Shown: positions 34,496 through 46,856 of the stretch, one piece after another
How the letters are laid out: every line of letters begins with the position of its first letter
Numbering within the stretch: position 1 is the stretch's first letter
Source of the DNA: Typha latifolia
Lineage: Eukaryota; Streptophyta; Magnoliopsida; Poales; Typhaceae
NCBI GenBank assembly: GCA_019914945.1
Contig: CM034108.1
Coordinates: 9,364,280-9,428,279, forward strand
Direction of reading: 5' to 3'
DNA: 64,000 bases
The notes under the pieces: generated by a model
What the model was told of the DNA's origin: nothing
Databases searched by the model: none
Seen by the model: the letters and a program-made list of their open reading frames with translations, nothing else
Position numbers and translations under genes: made by a program

Positions 34496-36429
34496 ACCAT
34501 GAAGGGGAGTTGTGACATTTCAGAGATGGTAATTCATCTAAGGTAATAGGTAAAGGAAAGGTAAGTTCTCCGGGGGTTCCTATTCTTGAAAATGTTCTTT
34601 ATGTTAAGGGCTTGAAAGCAAATCTTCTGAGCATCTAAGGTAATAGGTAAAATTCTCCAAAACTGATTGTACTATTCTAGATCATGATGGTAATGTTATA
34701 TGTTATGGATCTAAAACATCTGATAATTGATACGTTGTTGGAACTCCACATAAATTGAAATGTAATAGTGCCTCTTTCGACATTGTAGATCTTTGGCATC
34801 AACGTCTTGGACATGTGAATCACAAGAAATTATTTACTCTATCCAAACAAGAACTGGTATGAGAAATACCTAAGATAAAAGAAATGCCAAAAAGAGTGCG
34901 ATTCGTGTCAAATTGGAAAACAAATTCGGATCTCACACAAGAAGGTAAATACAGCTACCACTGACCGTGTGCTTCAATTAGTTCACATGGACTTGATAGG
35001 TCCAACAAAAACGGAAAGTCTTGGAGGTAAATGCTATATATTCTTAATGGTCGATGATTACTCCAGATATACCTATGTTGCCTTTCTACGTGAGAAGTCT
35101 GAAACTTTTGAAGTTTTTAAATCACTATGCTTAAAATTGCAGAATGAAAAATCTACTACCCTAGTTATAATTCGTTCTGATCATGGTAGAGAATTTGAAA
35201 ATAAATTTTTTCCATATTTTGCGATTCTCTTGGTATTCAACATGAATTTTCAACTCCTATAACTCCACAACAAAACGGGATTATGGAAAGATAGAATCGA
35301 GTTGTGCATGAAATGGCTAGGGTTATGCTTCATGCTAAAAAAGTTACTCAAAGGTTTTGGGCAAAGGCAGTCAATACAGCGGTACATGTAATAAATCGTG
35401 TTTATCTAAGACTAGGTACAAAAATGACTGCATATGAAATCTGGAAAGGTAAGAAACCTAGTGTTAGATATTTTCGAGTTTTTGGTAGTAAATGTTATAT
35501 CTTGCGTAATCGAGAATATTTGACTAAATTTGACACTAGAAGTAGCGAAGGCATCTTCTTAGGGTATTCTAATAATAGTAGAGCCTACAGAGTATTTAAT
35601 CTTGACACTTCTACTGTTATGGAATCTGCTAATGTTATCATAGATGAATCCACGACTGATATAACTGAAGCTTCTCCTATTTTTATTTCTGCAGATACAT
35701 ATGACGAAGAAATAGGAAAGGAGCTTGATTTGGAAATTGAGAATCAAGACGAGGACAAAGTTGAAATGAACAAAGATGACTGCAAGGTACCGGAACCATC
35801 TGCCAGAGTGAAATCAAATCATCCACTATCACAAGTGATAGGAGACTTGAATGAACCAATTAAGACAAGATGATAAATCCAAAGTGAGGTATCATTTACT
35901 TGTTATACATCTTTTTTTGAACCTAAAAATGTGAAGAAAGTATTGTTAGACGATTCTTGGGTTAATGCTATGCATGAGGAATTAGAATAATTTTCTAGGA
36001 ATAATGTTTGGTATTTAGTTCCTAGACCTAAGAATGTGAACGTCATTGAAACAAAATGGATTTACAAGGATAGAAGTGATGAACATGGCAATATAATTCG
36101 AAATAAAGCTATACTAGTAGCACAAGGATATACTCAGGTTGAGGGTATAGATTTTGATGAGACATTTGCTCCTGTTGCTAGATTAGAGTCTACTCGTATA
36201 CTGCGACAACATGAGTGCTATTAATATATCGAAAAATCCTGTTCAACACTCGCGTATAAAATATATAGATATCCGACATCATTTTATACGTGAGTTAGTT
36301 GAAGACAAAATAACAGGATTAGAACATATTGAGACGGAGAAACAGTTAGGTGATCTGTTTACAAAACCTTTGGATTTACAGAGATTTGAGTATCTTCGTA
36401 CTTCTTTATGGATTTGTGCTTTGGATTGA
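34496..36429 (+). pseudogene. Sirevirus pol: integrase, partial RT, RNase H end
   Basis: In order: GAG-pre-integrase (LENVLYVKGLKANLLSI, LWHQRLGHVNHKKL), integrase core (HMDLIGPTKTESLGGKCY, MVDDYSRYTYVAFL, RSDHGREFENKFF), the start of RT (NVIETKWIYKDRSDEHGN, DETFAPVARLESTRIL), then a jump to the RNase H end (MSAINISKNPVQHSR, EKQLGDLFTKPLD) and a stop at 36427-36429. The catalytic RT block (YVDD) and most of RNase H are deleted. Frameshifts and stops occur near 34640, 34860, 35265 and 35870. The order integrase before RT proves Ty1/copia. Confidence 0.85.
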
Positions 36430-37398
36430 TTTTTTTTGTTTTGGTTTGCGTGTTTTTTATTTTATTTCATTTTTTTAGGTTTTCTTTACTCTAAACTTTT
36501 CTTTAGTTTTAGTTTCAGATTTGTCGAGAGTTTTTGAAATAAAAAATTAATGCACTCCTAGATTCAATAATATACTCTTGACATATAAATATAATTTTTT
36601 TTCTTGATTATGAGTTATTATAATCAATTTTGTCATCTTGTAGTATATTGTATCATTTCTGATTTATTCACTCTCTCGATTTCTATGATAATTAAACTAA
36701 ATTTAATGCACTCATAATGTGTGTATATTCTTGAGTGAGCATGACATCATTAAAATTTTTTTAAATAGCTCACTATTGACTTTGATTTGCACAGTTTGAC
36801 CTCATGCTTAGTCATCACAACTGTGTTCATAAAAGATCAATGAAAAGGGCTACAATGTGTTAGTATGAAAGTCATTTTGTTTAGAGTCCAGTTTGATTTA
36901 GTACATTGCTTGCAAATTAAATAAATTTTTTTTGATATTTGTGAATATCTTCTTGCACATTGTTTGATATGTACTACAAGAAAAGGGCTACATACTCATG
37001 TGTAAAAGCTATCATTGCACCTATATAGTTTAAGTATAAAAAAAATTACAAGAAAAATTCCTGTTCTGTTATGGAGAATAAGTCGAAAAGTGCAAATTTA
37101 AATACTAAGTCGGTTTGACTACTGTGTTATATCATTGTTTAAATAGGAAAGTTTATTTAAGAAGAATGTTTAATGTTATCTATGCTCAACTTGCATATGC
37201 ATATTGTTATGATTAATCAAGATTAATTTAATTTTGAGTGATGCATTAGAATTGATTATAATATGCTTTTGATGATTTGATTGATCTGTATATGACTTAT
37301 TTAATTCGATTGTCATATTTTATGTCTTGAATCTATTTTGAATTTCTAGAAGTGCATCTATAAAAAGATTTTTTATTTTTTACTTAAAAAGCGGGGGG
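36430..37398 (+). other. Long non-coding 3' region of the Sirevirus
   Basis: AT-rich, no frame. It is collinear with 44935-45945 in the second element, so it is a genuine part of the element between RNase H and the envelope-like gene. Confidence 0.6.
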
Positions 37399-37866
37399 GT
37401 TCGAACGCAAATTTTTGAGTTTGAACGCGATGACTAGCCCATTCGAACGCGCAGGCTGGTGCGTTCGAACGCACTCGAGGGTTCTTTATATAGTGCGTCC
37501 GAACCCTAGGGTTTTAATCTTCCATCTACCAAACCCTAGAAACTCTTCATTTTCTCTCTCCAAATCTTCAAGATCTTGGTCTTTTTCATCAAAATTTTCA
37601 CTTCAAACCCTTTTAGAGGGTAGTTCTCCTCCAGATCTAGCGCCTTTCGGCCGAATCTTTTCATTTTTCTTCACTTTTGCGAGATATGATCATCCATCAA
37701 ATTTTTTTTTTATTCAATTGAGTTTCTTGATCTTGATTGATTTCGTGCGTTTTCGAGTTTTGATCATGTTAAAGTTAATATCTTGATGTTTCTTGTCCGA
37801 TTGAACATGATATCTTAGCGTTTTCAAGTGGAAGATGGATTTTATTTAGGGCCTTCATGGTTTCTA
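37399..37866 (+). promoter_or_regulatory. Internal promoter-like region of the Sirevirus
   Basis: Three GTTCGAACGC-type boxes (37400-37472) are followed by a TATA-like ctttatatag (37484-37493), telobox-like aaccctag strings (37502-37550) and a C/T-rich leader with a possible donor (gag/atatga; gaggtatga in the second copy). The same layout is at 45950-46235, where an envelope-like frame follows. Here that frame is missing. Confidence 0.45.
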
Positions 37867-38280
37867 GAATTTTTTGCTTTATGTATATGTCTTATTCTTA
37901 TAATGTTATTCAACTATTTAGATATTTATGCTCTTTTTATGTTGGGTGCACATATATTTATTTTATCCTACTACTGATAGTGCTACTTTTGAGCGTTAGG
38001 CTCATTCATATTTGGCATATTTTGCAGATTGACTATTATCGTGATGGGAGGTTTTGTAGTAGTTCATCATGTACACTATTATTTATCATTTAATTCTTAT
38101 GGTGTGATAATATTATACAGGGCATATTCTTTTCCCTTTTTATATCTTATGTTTTTAGTGGATACTCATGTATTTGGAGATTCTACCTACTTTTTTTTAC
38201 TATTTATGGACTTGTCATAGCCTTTGGGCTCTTCTAATATTTCTGCTATTTTGATCTTATGCAGTGATGATTGTATATTG
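37867..38280. other. No gene recognised
   Basis: T-rich sequence with hydrophobic chance frames, between the end of Sirevirus similarity and the chromovirus target site (tattg). Confidence 0.4.
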
Positions 38281-38810
38281 TGTTACTAACCAAACTAAAG
38301 AGAGATTTAGATTGTGTATTTGGATTGAAGGAAGTTCTTTAATGGTAATTGAAGGAATAAAAGTGGAATGAATATAGTGATAGGGATACGTGCAATTAGA
38401 GAAGAGATCGGACGAGAGGGGAGAAAGGGGTTGTTCCTAGAAGAAGTAGGGTTGTGACAGATAAGGGGAAGATCTAACCAATATCGGCTAGGGGTCAACG
38501 TGAAGTTACGGCACGAGTAGGAAGAGAGAGGAAGGGAGATAGAGAGAAAAAAGATTCATTCATAACATAACCTAACCAGGGTGCACTCCATAGTACTTAG
38601 AGGCTACCCATTTGACCCAAACAACAAAAATAAATCCCTAAAACTCAAGCATTCTCGCCGTGGCGCGTTCGAACACACCCGAACCCATTCAAATGCACAA
38701 ATTTCATTCTCTGTCTTTGCGAACGTATACAGGTGTTCGAATGCACATATCTCATTCTTCGTCTTTGTGTGTCCCTAGTGTTCGAACGCACAAACACCTA
38801 TGCTACCATC
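38281..38810 (-). repeat. 3' LTR (shortened) of the split chromovirus
   Basis: Aligns with 49450-50030 (shared aaagagag.tttagatt, gaaggaagttctttaatgg-like strings, ggaagggagatagagagaaa). GTTCGAACGC boxes lie at 38660-38800. It joins directly to integrase codons, so its inner end and the pol end are lost. Confidence 0.75.
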
Positions 38811-41800
38811 CTCACTGAATATGAGTGCGCCAAGGCTGAGAAGTGAGCATACTTACTTAGTCTATCTACCACGATGAATATGACTAATTTACCCCCTCAC
38901 AGAAGGTATGCCCTCAATAAAATCCATGGAGATATCCTCCCAAATTCTCTCCGGCATGGGCAAGGACTGGAGTAGTCCTACTGGCCTCAAGTGACTCGGT
39001 CTTTGCCCATTGGCATATCTCGCAAGAACACACGAATACCCTTAGCTCCTGTTGTACTCTAGGCCATGTACAACTCTGTAATAGTCTCCTGTGAGTTCGT
39101 AGGAGTCTCTCGTGTCCTATCTTAGGAGTGGAATAAAAATGCTCCATTACTCTTTGTCGCAGGCCCACGTCTGCGGGTATTCGAATGCACCCATGGTCCA
39201 ATAGCAATCCGCCTTTACTCACAAGCCCAGGATGACTCGTAGGGTCGTCCTCCATCTCCTACATGATCCTTAAGATATTTAGATAAGTAGCACCTACTGC
39301 TCGTATGTCATCCAAGAAGGGAAAGACAAGCATGGTTAGGGCCTCCATTTCGGCCGGTTCGAGCTATCGAGATAGTGCATCCGCTACCTTGTTCTCTGCT
39401 CCTTTTTTGTATTGCAACTCATAGTCATATCCCAATAGCTTGGTGACCCACCTCTACTACGCAGGTATGTGAATCAGCTACCCCCATAAAATAAGTTAAA
39501 CTCTGCTGATCTGTCCGAATCACAAATCGCCTCCCAATCAAATATGGTCTCCACCTTGTCACTACATGCCAGATAGCAAGCATATCTCGCTCATATGTGG
39601 ATAGCTGTTGTGATCTCCCGATCAAGGCTTTGCTAAGATAAGCAATTGGCCTCCCGGTCTACATTGATACAGCCCCTATGCTTGCTCCCGACGCGTCACA
39701 CTCAATCACAAACTGCTTGGTAAAGTCAGGTAGTGCCAACACTGATGCGGTCGCCATTACTATATTCAGCTCCTCGAATGCCTTTGTTGCCTTTATTAGT
39801 CCATTCAAAGGCATCATTCTTCAGCAAGGCTGTCAGTGGTGCTACGATTTTCCCATAGTTGGCCACAAATCTGCAATAGTAACCTATCTGGCTAAGGAAA
39901 TAGCGTAACTCCCGTACCGTCCTCGATTTTGTCCAACTGAGTATGCATGCCACCTTGCTCGGGTCGGTCGCGACTCCCTTCGCTGAAATGAGGTGTCCCA
40001 AGTACTCCATTCGTTGCTTGCCCTATAGGCATTTACTCTACTTCACCTTGAGAGAGTGGCCCATCAAGAGCGCCAATACAGACCATAGATGAACTAAGTG
40101 CTCCTCCCAGGTCTTGTTGTACACTAAAATGTCATCAAAGAATACAAAAATATACCGTCGTAGGAGTGGATAAAATGTCATTCATTAGCTCATGGAAGGT
40201 CGCAGGCCCAAAACTCATAGTGGCTATCATGAGTTCGGAACGCCATTTTATGGATGTCCTTAGCATGCACTCGGATCTGGTGATATCCTGCACGAAGGTC
40301 AAGCTTGCTAAAGTATGAAGCTCTCGTCAACTCGTCTAATAATTCCTCTATGACTGGTATTAGATATATGTCTTTGACAATTATGGCATTCAGCGCGCAT
40401 TAATCTACGCGGAAATGCTAACTGTTGTTCTTCTTTCTCACTAACAAAACCGATGAGGAATAGGATTCCGGCTTGGCTGGATAATGCCCTGCCCCAACAT
40501 CTCTGCAACCAGCCTCGAAATCTCCTCATTCTGGACATGTGGATATTGGTAGGGCCACACATTTGCTAGTTCGACCCCCGATACAATCTCGATCCTGTGA
40601 TCAACATGCCAGGCAAGTGGCAGCCCTAGTGGGGCCTCAAAAAGTCCACAAAAGTCAGCTAATAAGCAATCCAAATTGTGATGAGTACTTGAGTCAGAGA
40701 CGATATCAAGCTTCATTGGCGCCAACTGAAAGAAGTAGGTAACTTCGCCTATCTGTAGAACTCCTACCAACTGCTACAAGGAGGGGCTCATTTGCATGCG
40801 AACTCCCTTGAGTTGTATCACACGTCCATCTCTCTGAAATGTGAGTCTCATCCATTAAAAATCAAATGTGACAGGACCGAGACTCTGTAGCCACTAAGTG
40901 CCTAACACGATGTCAGCTCCTTGAAGCGCTACAGGGTACAAGTCCAAGGTGAAGCTATGTCCCTATACTCGTACCACCACTCTCCGACAGACACTATCGG
41001 CTCTAAGGCAAGTGCCATCGCCGATGGTCACATCAAATCCAATAGTGGGCTCGGCCTCGAGCCCTATACTCCATACCAATCTCTCATCTAAAAAGTTATG
41101 CGTGCTTCCCGTGTCAATGAGGATATGCATACACTGCTTTCAAGAGCTCATCCACTCGTAGGGTCTTTGGGGCCCTAGTACCGGAGTGTGCATGCATCGA
41201 GATCTCGGCTTGCATATCCTTCTACACTATCTCCTCGAGCTCCTCTCCGACCCTTGGTTACGTGCCTCCTCCTCTAAACTCAGTCATTAGTCTTGAGGTA
41301 CCCCACTATCCCAAAGAGGGCGTTGGTGGTCTCGTCATGGAACTAGAGCCGCCGATTATAGGCGTCGTTTGTGGCATATATTGGCTGTCTTTCGATATCC
41401 AACTCGCTCTCATAGCCCCCTTTAAAAGCAGTATACATCTATCCCATCCTTGTGGCAATTTCAAAGGCCTCTATCAAAGTCCACGATTGCATGAAATAGA
41501 CGTCGGCTTTTCTCGCATAGCCCTGCCAAAAATATGCTCTTCAATGGTTCTTGTAGCCACCTTGGAAAGCAACGATTGCTAAGGCGCTCAAAATTTTCTT
41601 AATATGCTACCACAGTAGTTTTTTGTGTCAATTTGGAGAGTGTAGCACTATAATCTTCATATCCAATAGTCCCAAACCGTTAAGGTAATGCAAAAGTGAA
41701 TGTCGTCCAATTGTCAAACGGTTGGTGAGCATGCATTGATTAGTACCAATGTAAGGCCGCATCTTCCAAATGAAAGCTCACAATAGGTACCTTAGCTTCT

Positions 41801-42035
41801 TGCGGTGTGCCATGACATGAAAAATATTGTTTGGCATGAAAAATCCAATCAATAGGATTACCTCCGCTAAACTTTAGAAATTTCAACTGAGCGGTTCATC
41901 CACGGATGCCATAATCATGTACATTGTCTAGAGAATCCATCCTCACTACTAGTTGATGAAGGATGTGAATCTCCGAACCATGACACCTCCTTTCCTCTTC
42001 CTCGTGAGTGGCTACATGTTCATCATCATATGGCC
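38811..42035 (-). pseudogene. Split chromovirus: gag, protease, RT, RNase H, integrase N-terminus
   Basis: From the left, in reverse gene order: integrase with its H2C2 finger ([26 protein letters not shown]; 38914-39255) and core words LSKYAHFSALAH cut at about 38811; RNase H (STYERDMLAIWHVV, IRTDQQSLTYFM; 39425-39625); RT to RNase H connection (MEYLGHLISAKGVATDPSK; 39726-40010); RT with stops (40020-40770); protease (GFDVTIGDGT..., GADIVLGT; 40890-41160); gag (41200-42035). Each part is frame-broken. The gag continues at 48960 beyond the inserted Sirevirus. Confidence 0.8.
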
Positions 42036-43089
42036 TGTTAGGTTTTTATTTGTTGGCAATTGTGTACAAAATATTCTAAGTGTATTTTTTCATGTATATG
42101 AGCTTTACACAAGTCTAGAATATCTCCGGTTTGAAGAATTGCAAGATTATTGGAGAAAAGCCGTCGAGTTCACACCGCGTTCACAAACGCGTTCGAACGG
42201 GGAATCTGCGTTCACACAGACAGAGAGCCGCATTCACAAACGCGTTCGAACGCGGGTACCGCGTTCACATAGATAGAGAGCCGCGTTCACAAACGCATTC
42301 GAACGCGGGTACTGCGTTCACACAGACAGAGAGCCGCGTTCACAAACGCGTTCGAACGCGGGTACTGCATTCACACAGACCGAGAGCTGCGTTCACAAAC
42401 GCGTTCGAACGCAACCTAAAGAATTCAAGTTGTCGCGTTCGAACGCACTTGGGCCCGTTCGAACGCACCTGAGTTCAAGTCATGCCGTTCGAACGCACCC
42501 GGGCCGCGTTCGAACGCACCAACGAAGGTTGATAAAATTGGACTTTCGTGAGCACGGATAAGACTTGGATTTGTGAGTACGGATAAGACTTGGATTTGGC
42601 TTTATCTTGGAGATCATATATAAGGATTGTGAAACCCTATCTCTAGTGGGGTTAAAGAAGCATTATTGAAGGAGACTTCTTGAGGCTACATCGGTTCTTC
42701 AACTAACAAGGTTCCACTCATCTACAAAAGTTAATCTTTCGTCTTAAGGGCTATCTAGACGAAAGATCAATCTCGAGGGTTACTGAGATTGGACTTCAAT
42801 CACAAGAAGCGGTGAATCGTGGGTTCTAGCGAGCAAGACTAAGAGGAACAAAGTCGTTTGGATCGACGGGTTGTTTTGTGAGTCAGTCTTGTAACTTCTA
42901 CTATTCTAGTAATTAGTTTTTTATCCGAGTTTGGATCTGTGGTTTTTTCTCGTTTGGGTTTTTCCACGTTAAAATTTTGGCGTTCATCTCTGCTTTCGTT
43001 CTTAATATTTCTACGGACTTTTACTTAAGTGAACGAGTGATATCATTACCTAGTATTTAGATACATACTTGTGTCTAGGGGTTTTTTAA
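42036..43089 (+). repeat. 5' LTR of the Sirevirus
   Basis: Starts tgttaggtttttattt and ends in the ctaggggtttttt run before the primer site. Contains the 53-bp repeats, GTTCGAACGC boxes and a TATA-like catatataagg (42615-42625). The start and end match the 3' LTR; about 430 bp in the middle are absent from the 3' LTR. Confidence 0.88.
42177..42441 (+). repeat. Five 53-bp LTR repeats carrying GCGTTCGAACGC
   Basis: Units start at 42177, 42230, 42283, 42336 and 42389. Each reads gcgttcacaaacgcgttcg, then a gggtact-like spacer, then gcgttcacacagacagagag. The 3' LTR has only three such units. Confidence 0.9.
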
Positions 43090-43090
43090 T

Positions 43091-43102
43091 TTGTATCAGA
43101 GC
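43091..43102 (+). other. Primer-binding site (initiator Met tRNA)
   Basis: ttgtatcagagc, one base from TTGGTATCAGAGC-type sites, immediately after the 5' LTR. Confidence 0.8.
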
Positions 43103-43136
43103 AGGTTCTCTCACCTTTGAGAGAGATCAGATAGGC

Positions 43137-44850
43137 ATGGATTTTCATAGAGATGGACCATCATCTATTAGACCTCCTATTCTAGATGGATCAAATTATA
43201 AATATCGGAAAGCTAGGATGAGAGCTTATTTGAAGTCTAAAGATGAACGAGTATGGATGGCCATTGTGAACGGTTGGAGTCCACCAATGTACATGGTGAA
43301 TGATAAGTTTATTGAGAAACCGATTGAGTCATGGGATAAGACAGATTATGAAAAAGTTGGTTGGAATAGCAAAGCAATAAATATAATTTTTAGTTGTGTT
43401 TCCTTGGAAGAATTTAGAAGAATTTCTACTTGTGAGATAGCAAAAGAAGCCTGGACGATCTTAGAAACAACTCATGAAGGAACTATGGCTGTAAAACTTT
43501 TGAAACTTCAGAGGTTGACTACTAGTTTTGAAACTCTACGTATGGAGGAGAACGAGACATTTGATGAGTTCTATGCAAAATTGAGTGATATAGTCAACTC
43601 TAGTTTCAACCTAGGAGAGAAAATTCCTGAAAACAGAATTGTCCGTAAGATCCTTAGGTCTCTTCCAGAAAGGTTTTAGGCAAAAGTTACAGCTATTGAG
43701 GAAAGTAAGGATATCGATTCTATGAAAGTTGAACAATTGGTAGGAAATCTACAAACATTTGAGTCCAGCCTTTCAAAACCAAGGAAGTCCAAAGGGATTG
43801 CCCTACCCACAGTTGAACAAAATTTAGAGGAGTCTGATGATGAAGGTGATTTAGATGTTGAGATGTTGACTATGTTTGTCAAAAAGTTTAATAAATTTTT
43901 TCGGAAGCCAAACAAGTTGAATGCTGAAAAACTTGAGAAAAACAAAGCCTTTGTGAAAAAGAAGAATACTACAAGTTCGAACACAGGTGTGAGAAACAAT
44001 GGTGTCAAACAGAAAATTAAGAATTCTGAGAATAAAGTTCGATGCTTTGAATGTTCTGGTTTTGGTCACATAACACAAGAATGCCCTAATCGCCTTAAGA
44101 AGAAGGGTAAAGCTATGAAAGTTACTTGGGATGACTTAGATGAATCTGATGATGATTCTGGAAAAGACGAAGAAAACTTTGTAGCTTTTGCCTCTTCTCT
44201 ACTTAATATTGATTCTGTTATTGATACTGATAGTACAGATGATTAGGATATGTTACCAGCTGAAGAAGATGAATCTGAAATTCAAAAGGCACATAATGAC
44301 CTGTACCTGGAGTCGTTTAAACTCAAGAAAAGCAATCTTAGACTACATCAACGACTCAAGGTAATTGAAACAGAAAGAATTCAATTTGAGGAGAAGTACA
44401 AATTGGAGCTTGAACGTGTCAAAGACCTTTCTGAACAACTTGACAATGCGAAAAATAAAATGAAGGCTGATGAAATTGAACTAGAGCGATTGAATAAGGA
44501 AGTGACATTTCTAAAAGGGAAGAACAAACTTGATGAGATTCTAAAAGCTCAGATATCTAGAAAAGACAGGTATGGTGTTGGATACACTGGTAATTCAAAT
44601 AATAACAAAACTGTCTTTGTTTCTGCAGGTATACAAAAGGAAAAATACCTGAAGCCATCAATCGCATTTACAAAGCAATCCTAGATGAATGCTTCTAAAC
44701 TGAAGTTGAATCTACAAACTAGTGAAACTTCGACGGTACCAAAGGTAAACTCTAGTCACACTCCTTGACAAAAGATGAGTAGAAAAATGTTTGTTCCGAC
44801 ATGCTATCATTGCGGCATTCTAGGGCATATTTGACCTCATTGCAAACAGT
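43137..44850 (+). pseudogene. Sirevirus gag with coiled coil, interrupted by in-frame stops
   Basis: One reading frame from ATG at 43137 runs to about 44850, broken only by in-frame stops (TAG 43677, TAG 44244, TAG 44682, TGA 44766, TGA 44832) and without frameshift. The N-terminus is typical Sirevirus gag (GPSSIRPPILDGSNYKYRK, ETFDEFYAKLSDIVNSS). A zinc knuckle CFECSGFGHITQEC lies near 44043, a long heptad-rich coiled coil spans 44280-44560, and a second knuckle CYHCGILGHI-stop-PHC is at 44802-44846. Gag packages the element RNA. The stop in the second knuckle replaces a codon that is usually Arg. The frame then runs by deletion into the RNase H end. Confidence 0.85.
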
Positions 44851-44934
44851 TGGGTGATCTATTTACAAACCTTTGGATTTACAGAGATTTGAGTATCTTT
44901 GTACTTCTTTAGGCATTTGTGCTTTGGATTGATT
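44851..44934 (+). pseudogene. RNase H C-terminal scrap joined to gag
   Basis: ggtgatctatttacaaac...ctttggattga matches 36348-36429 of the first Sirevirus (GDLFTKPLD...FVLWI). It follows the second gag knuckle at a shared aaacagtt string, showing that about all of pol was removed in one step. Confidence 0.8.
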
Positions 44935-45945
44935 TTCTTTTTGTTTTGGTTTGCGTATTTTGGTTTGCATGTTTCATTTTTTACTATTTTCTTTTCGTTT
45001 TATTTTAGGTTTTATTTACTCTGAAATTTTTTTTTGTTTTTAGTTTCAGATTTGTCGAGAGTGTTTGTCATAAAAAAAATTTTTTTGATGCACTCCTAGA
45101 TTCAATAATATACTCTTGACATATAAATATGATTTTTCTCTTGATTATGAGTTATTATAGTCAATTTTGTCATCTTGTAGTATATTGTATCATTTCTGAA
45201 TTATTCACTCTCTCGACTTCTATGATAATTATACTGAAATTAATGCACTCATAACGTGTGTATATTTTTGAGTGAGCATGACATCATGAAATTCTTTTTA
45301 AATAGCTCACTATTGACCTTGATTTGCACAGTTTGACCTCATGCTTAGTCATCACAAATGTGTTCATAAAAGATCAATGAAAAAGGCTACAATGAGTTAA
45401 TGTGAAAGCCATCTTGTTTAGAGTCCAGTTTGACTCAGTACATTACTTGCAAATTAAATAAAAATTTTGTTATTTGTGTATATATTCTGGCACATTGTTT
45501 GATTTGTACTACAAGAAAAGGGCTACCTACTCATGTGTGAAAATCATCATTGCACCTATATGGTTTATTTATAAAAAAATATACAGGAAAAATTCTTGTT
45601 CGGTTATGGAGAATAAGTCAAAATGTGCAAATTTCAATACTAAGTCGGTTTGACTACTGTGTAGTATCATTGTTTAAATAGTAAAGTTTATTTAAGAAGA
45701 ATGTTTCATGTTATCTATACTCACCTTGCATATGCATATTGTTATGATCAATCAAGATTAATTTAATTTTGAGTGATGCATAGAATTGATTATAATATAC
45801 TTTTGATGATTTGGTTGATCTGTGTATGACTTATTTCATTCGATTGTCATATTCTATGTCTTGAATCTATTTTGAATTTCTAGAAGTGCATCTCCAAAAA
45901 GATTTTTTAATTTTTTTTTAGACTTTTTACTTAAAAAAAAAAGGG
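44935..45945 (+). other. Non-coding 3' region of the Sirevirus
   Basis: Collinear with 36430-37398 and AT-rich; no open frame of note. Confidence 0.6.
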
Positions 45946-46497
45946 CGTTCGAACGCAGATTTTTGAGTTCAAACGCGGTGACTGGCGCGTTCGAACGCGC
46001 AGACTGGTGCGTTCGAACGCACTCGAGGATTCTTTAAATATTGCGTCCGAACCCAAGGGTTTTCATCTTCCATCTTCCAAACCCTAGAAACCCATCATTT
46101 CCTCCCTCTCAAATCTTCAAGATCTTGGTATTTGTCATCAAATTTCTCACTACAAACCCTTTTAGAGGGTAGTTCTCCTCTGGATCTTGCATCTTTCGGC
46201 CAAATTTCTGAGTTTTTCTTCACTTTTGCGAGGTATGATCATCCATCAATTTTCCTATTTTTTTATTCAATTAAGTCTTTTGATCTTGATTGATTTCGTG
46301 CGTTTTCAAGTTTTGATCACGTTAAAGTTACTATCTTGATGTTTCTTGTGTGATTGAACGTGATATCTTAGCGTTTTCAAGTAGATGATGGATTTCATTT
46401 AGGGCCTTCATGGTTTCTTGATTTCTTTTTGATTTCTTGTTTTTTTTTTGGTTGCATTGGGCATGTATTGAAACTTGCATCTTGTTTCTTCCTCAAG
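45946..46497 (+). promoter_or_regulatory. Internal promoter, leader and possible leader intron of the envelope-like gene
   Basis: GTTCGAACGC boxes (45946-46021) precede a TATA-like ctttaaata (46031-46039), telobox-like aaaccctag (46079-46087) and a C/T-rich leader. A donor gcgag/gtatga (46233) and acceptor tcctcaag (46497) would remove 265 bp and place the ATG at 46499 at the exon start. Layout, not experiment, supports this. Confidence 0.45.
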
Positions 46498-46498
46498 A

Positions 46499-46855
46499 AT
46501 GCCTAGGAAAGCTGTAGTTTCCAAGAAACCTAGGCCGCCTTCGTCACCATCTTCGGCCCCAAAGTTTTCTACTTCAACGGCTGCAGGACGATACAAACAT
46601 AATTTTGGCACCCGTCCTATTATTTGTGAACGACCCGTGGTCATTTCCGATTTTTCATCTTCGGGGATCGAACAGATATTTACTGAGCGAGGATGGTTAT
46701 CGGTGTGTCGGATGAGCGGGACTGCTTATGTGGAAGTTGTTCGCGAATTCTTTTGTAATGCCACAGTTTTAGAACGTTGTATTCGTTCTACTGTTCATGG
46801 GGTGTCTGTATACTTGGACTCTGATGTTATTCGCACTGAACTTCGTCTTTCTTAG
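46499..46855 (+). pseudogene. Envelope-like / plant transposon protein ORF, truncated first copy
   Basis: Starts MPRKAVVSKKPRPPSS, then GIEQIFTERGWLSV, VEVVREFFCNA and HGVSVYLDSDVIRTELRL. This wording matches the N-terminal part of the putative plant transposon protein family that occupies the third ORF of Sireviruses. It is cut at a TAG at 46853-46855 by the junction of a 484-bp tandem duplication. The function of the family is not established. Confidence 0.6.
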
Positions 46856-46856
46856 T

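Larger units (their letters stand above)
34086..37866 (+). mobile_element. Sirevirus (Ty1/copia) remnant lacking gag
   Basis: An LTR start (tgttagatttttaatt, 34086-34495) jumps directly into pol, skipping the rest of the LTR, primer site, gag and protease active site. Pol is then present in part (34496-36429), followed by the long 3' region also found in the second copy (44935-46412). Similarity to that copy stops near 37866. Confidence 0.8.
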
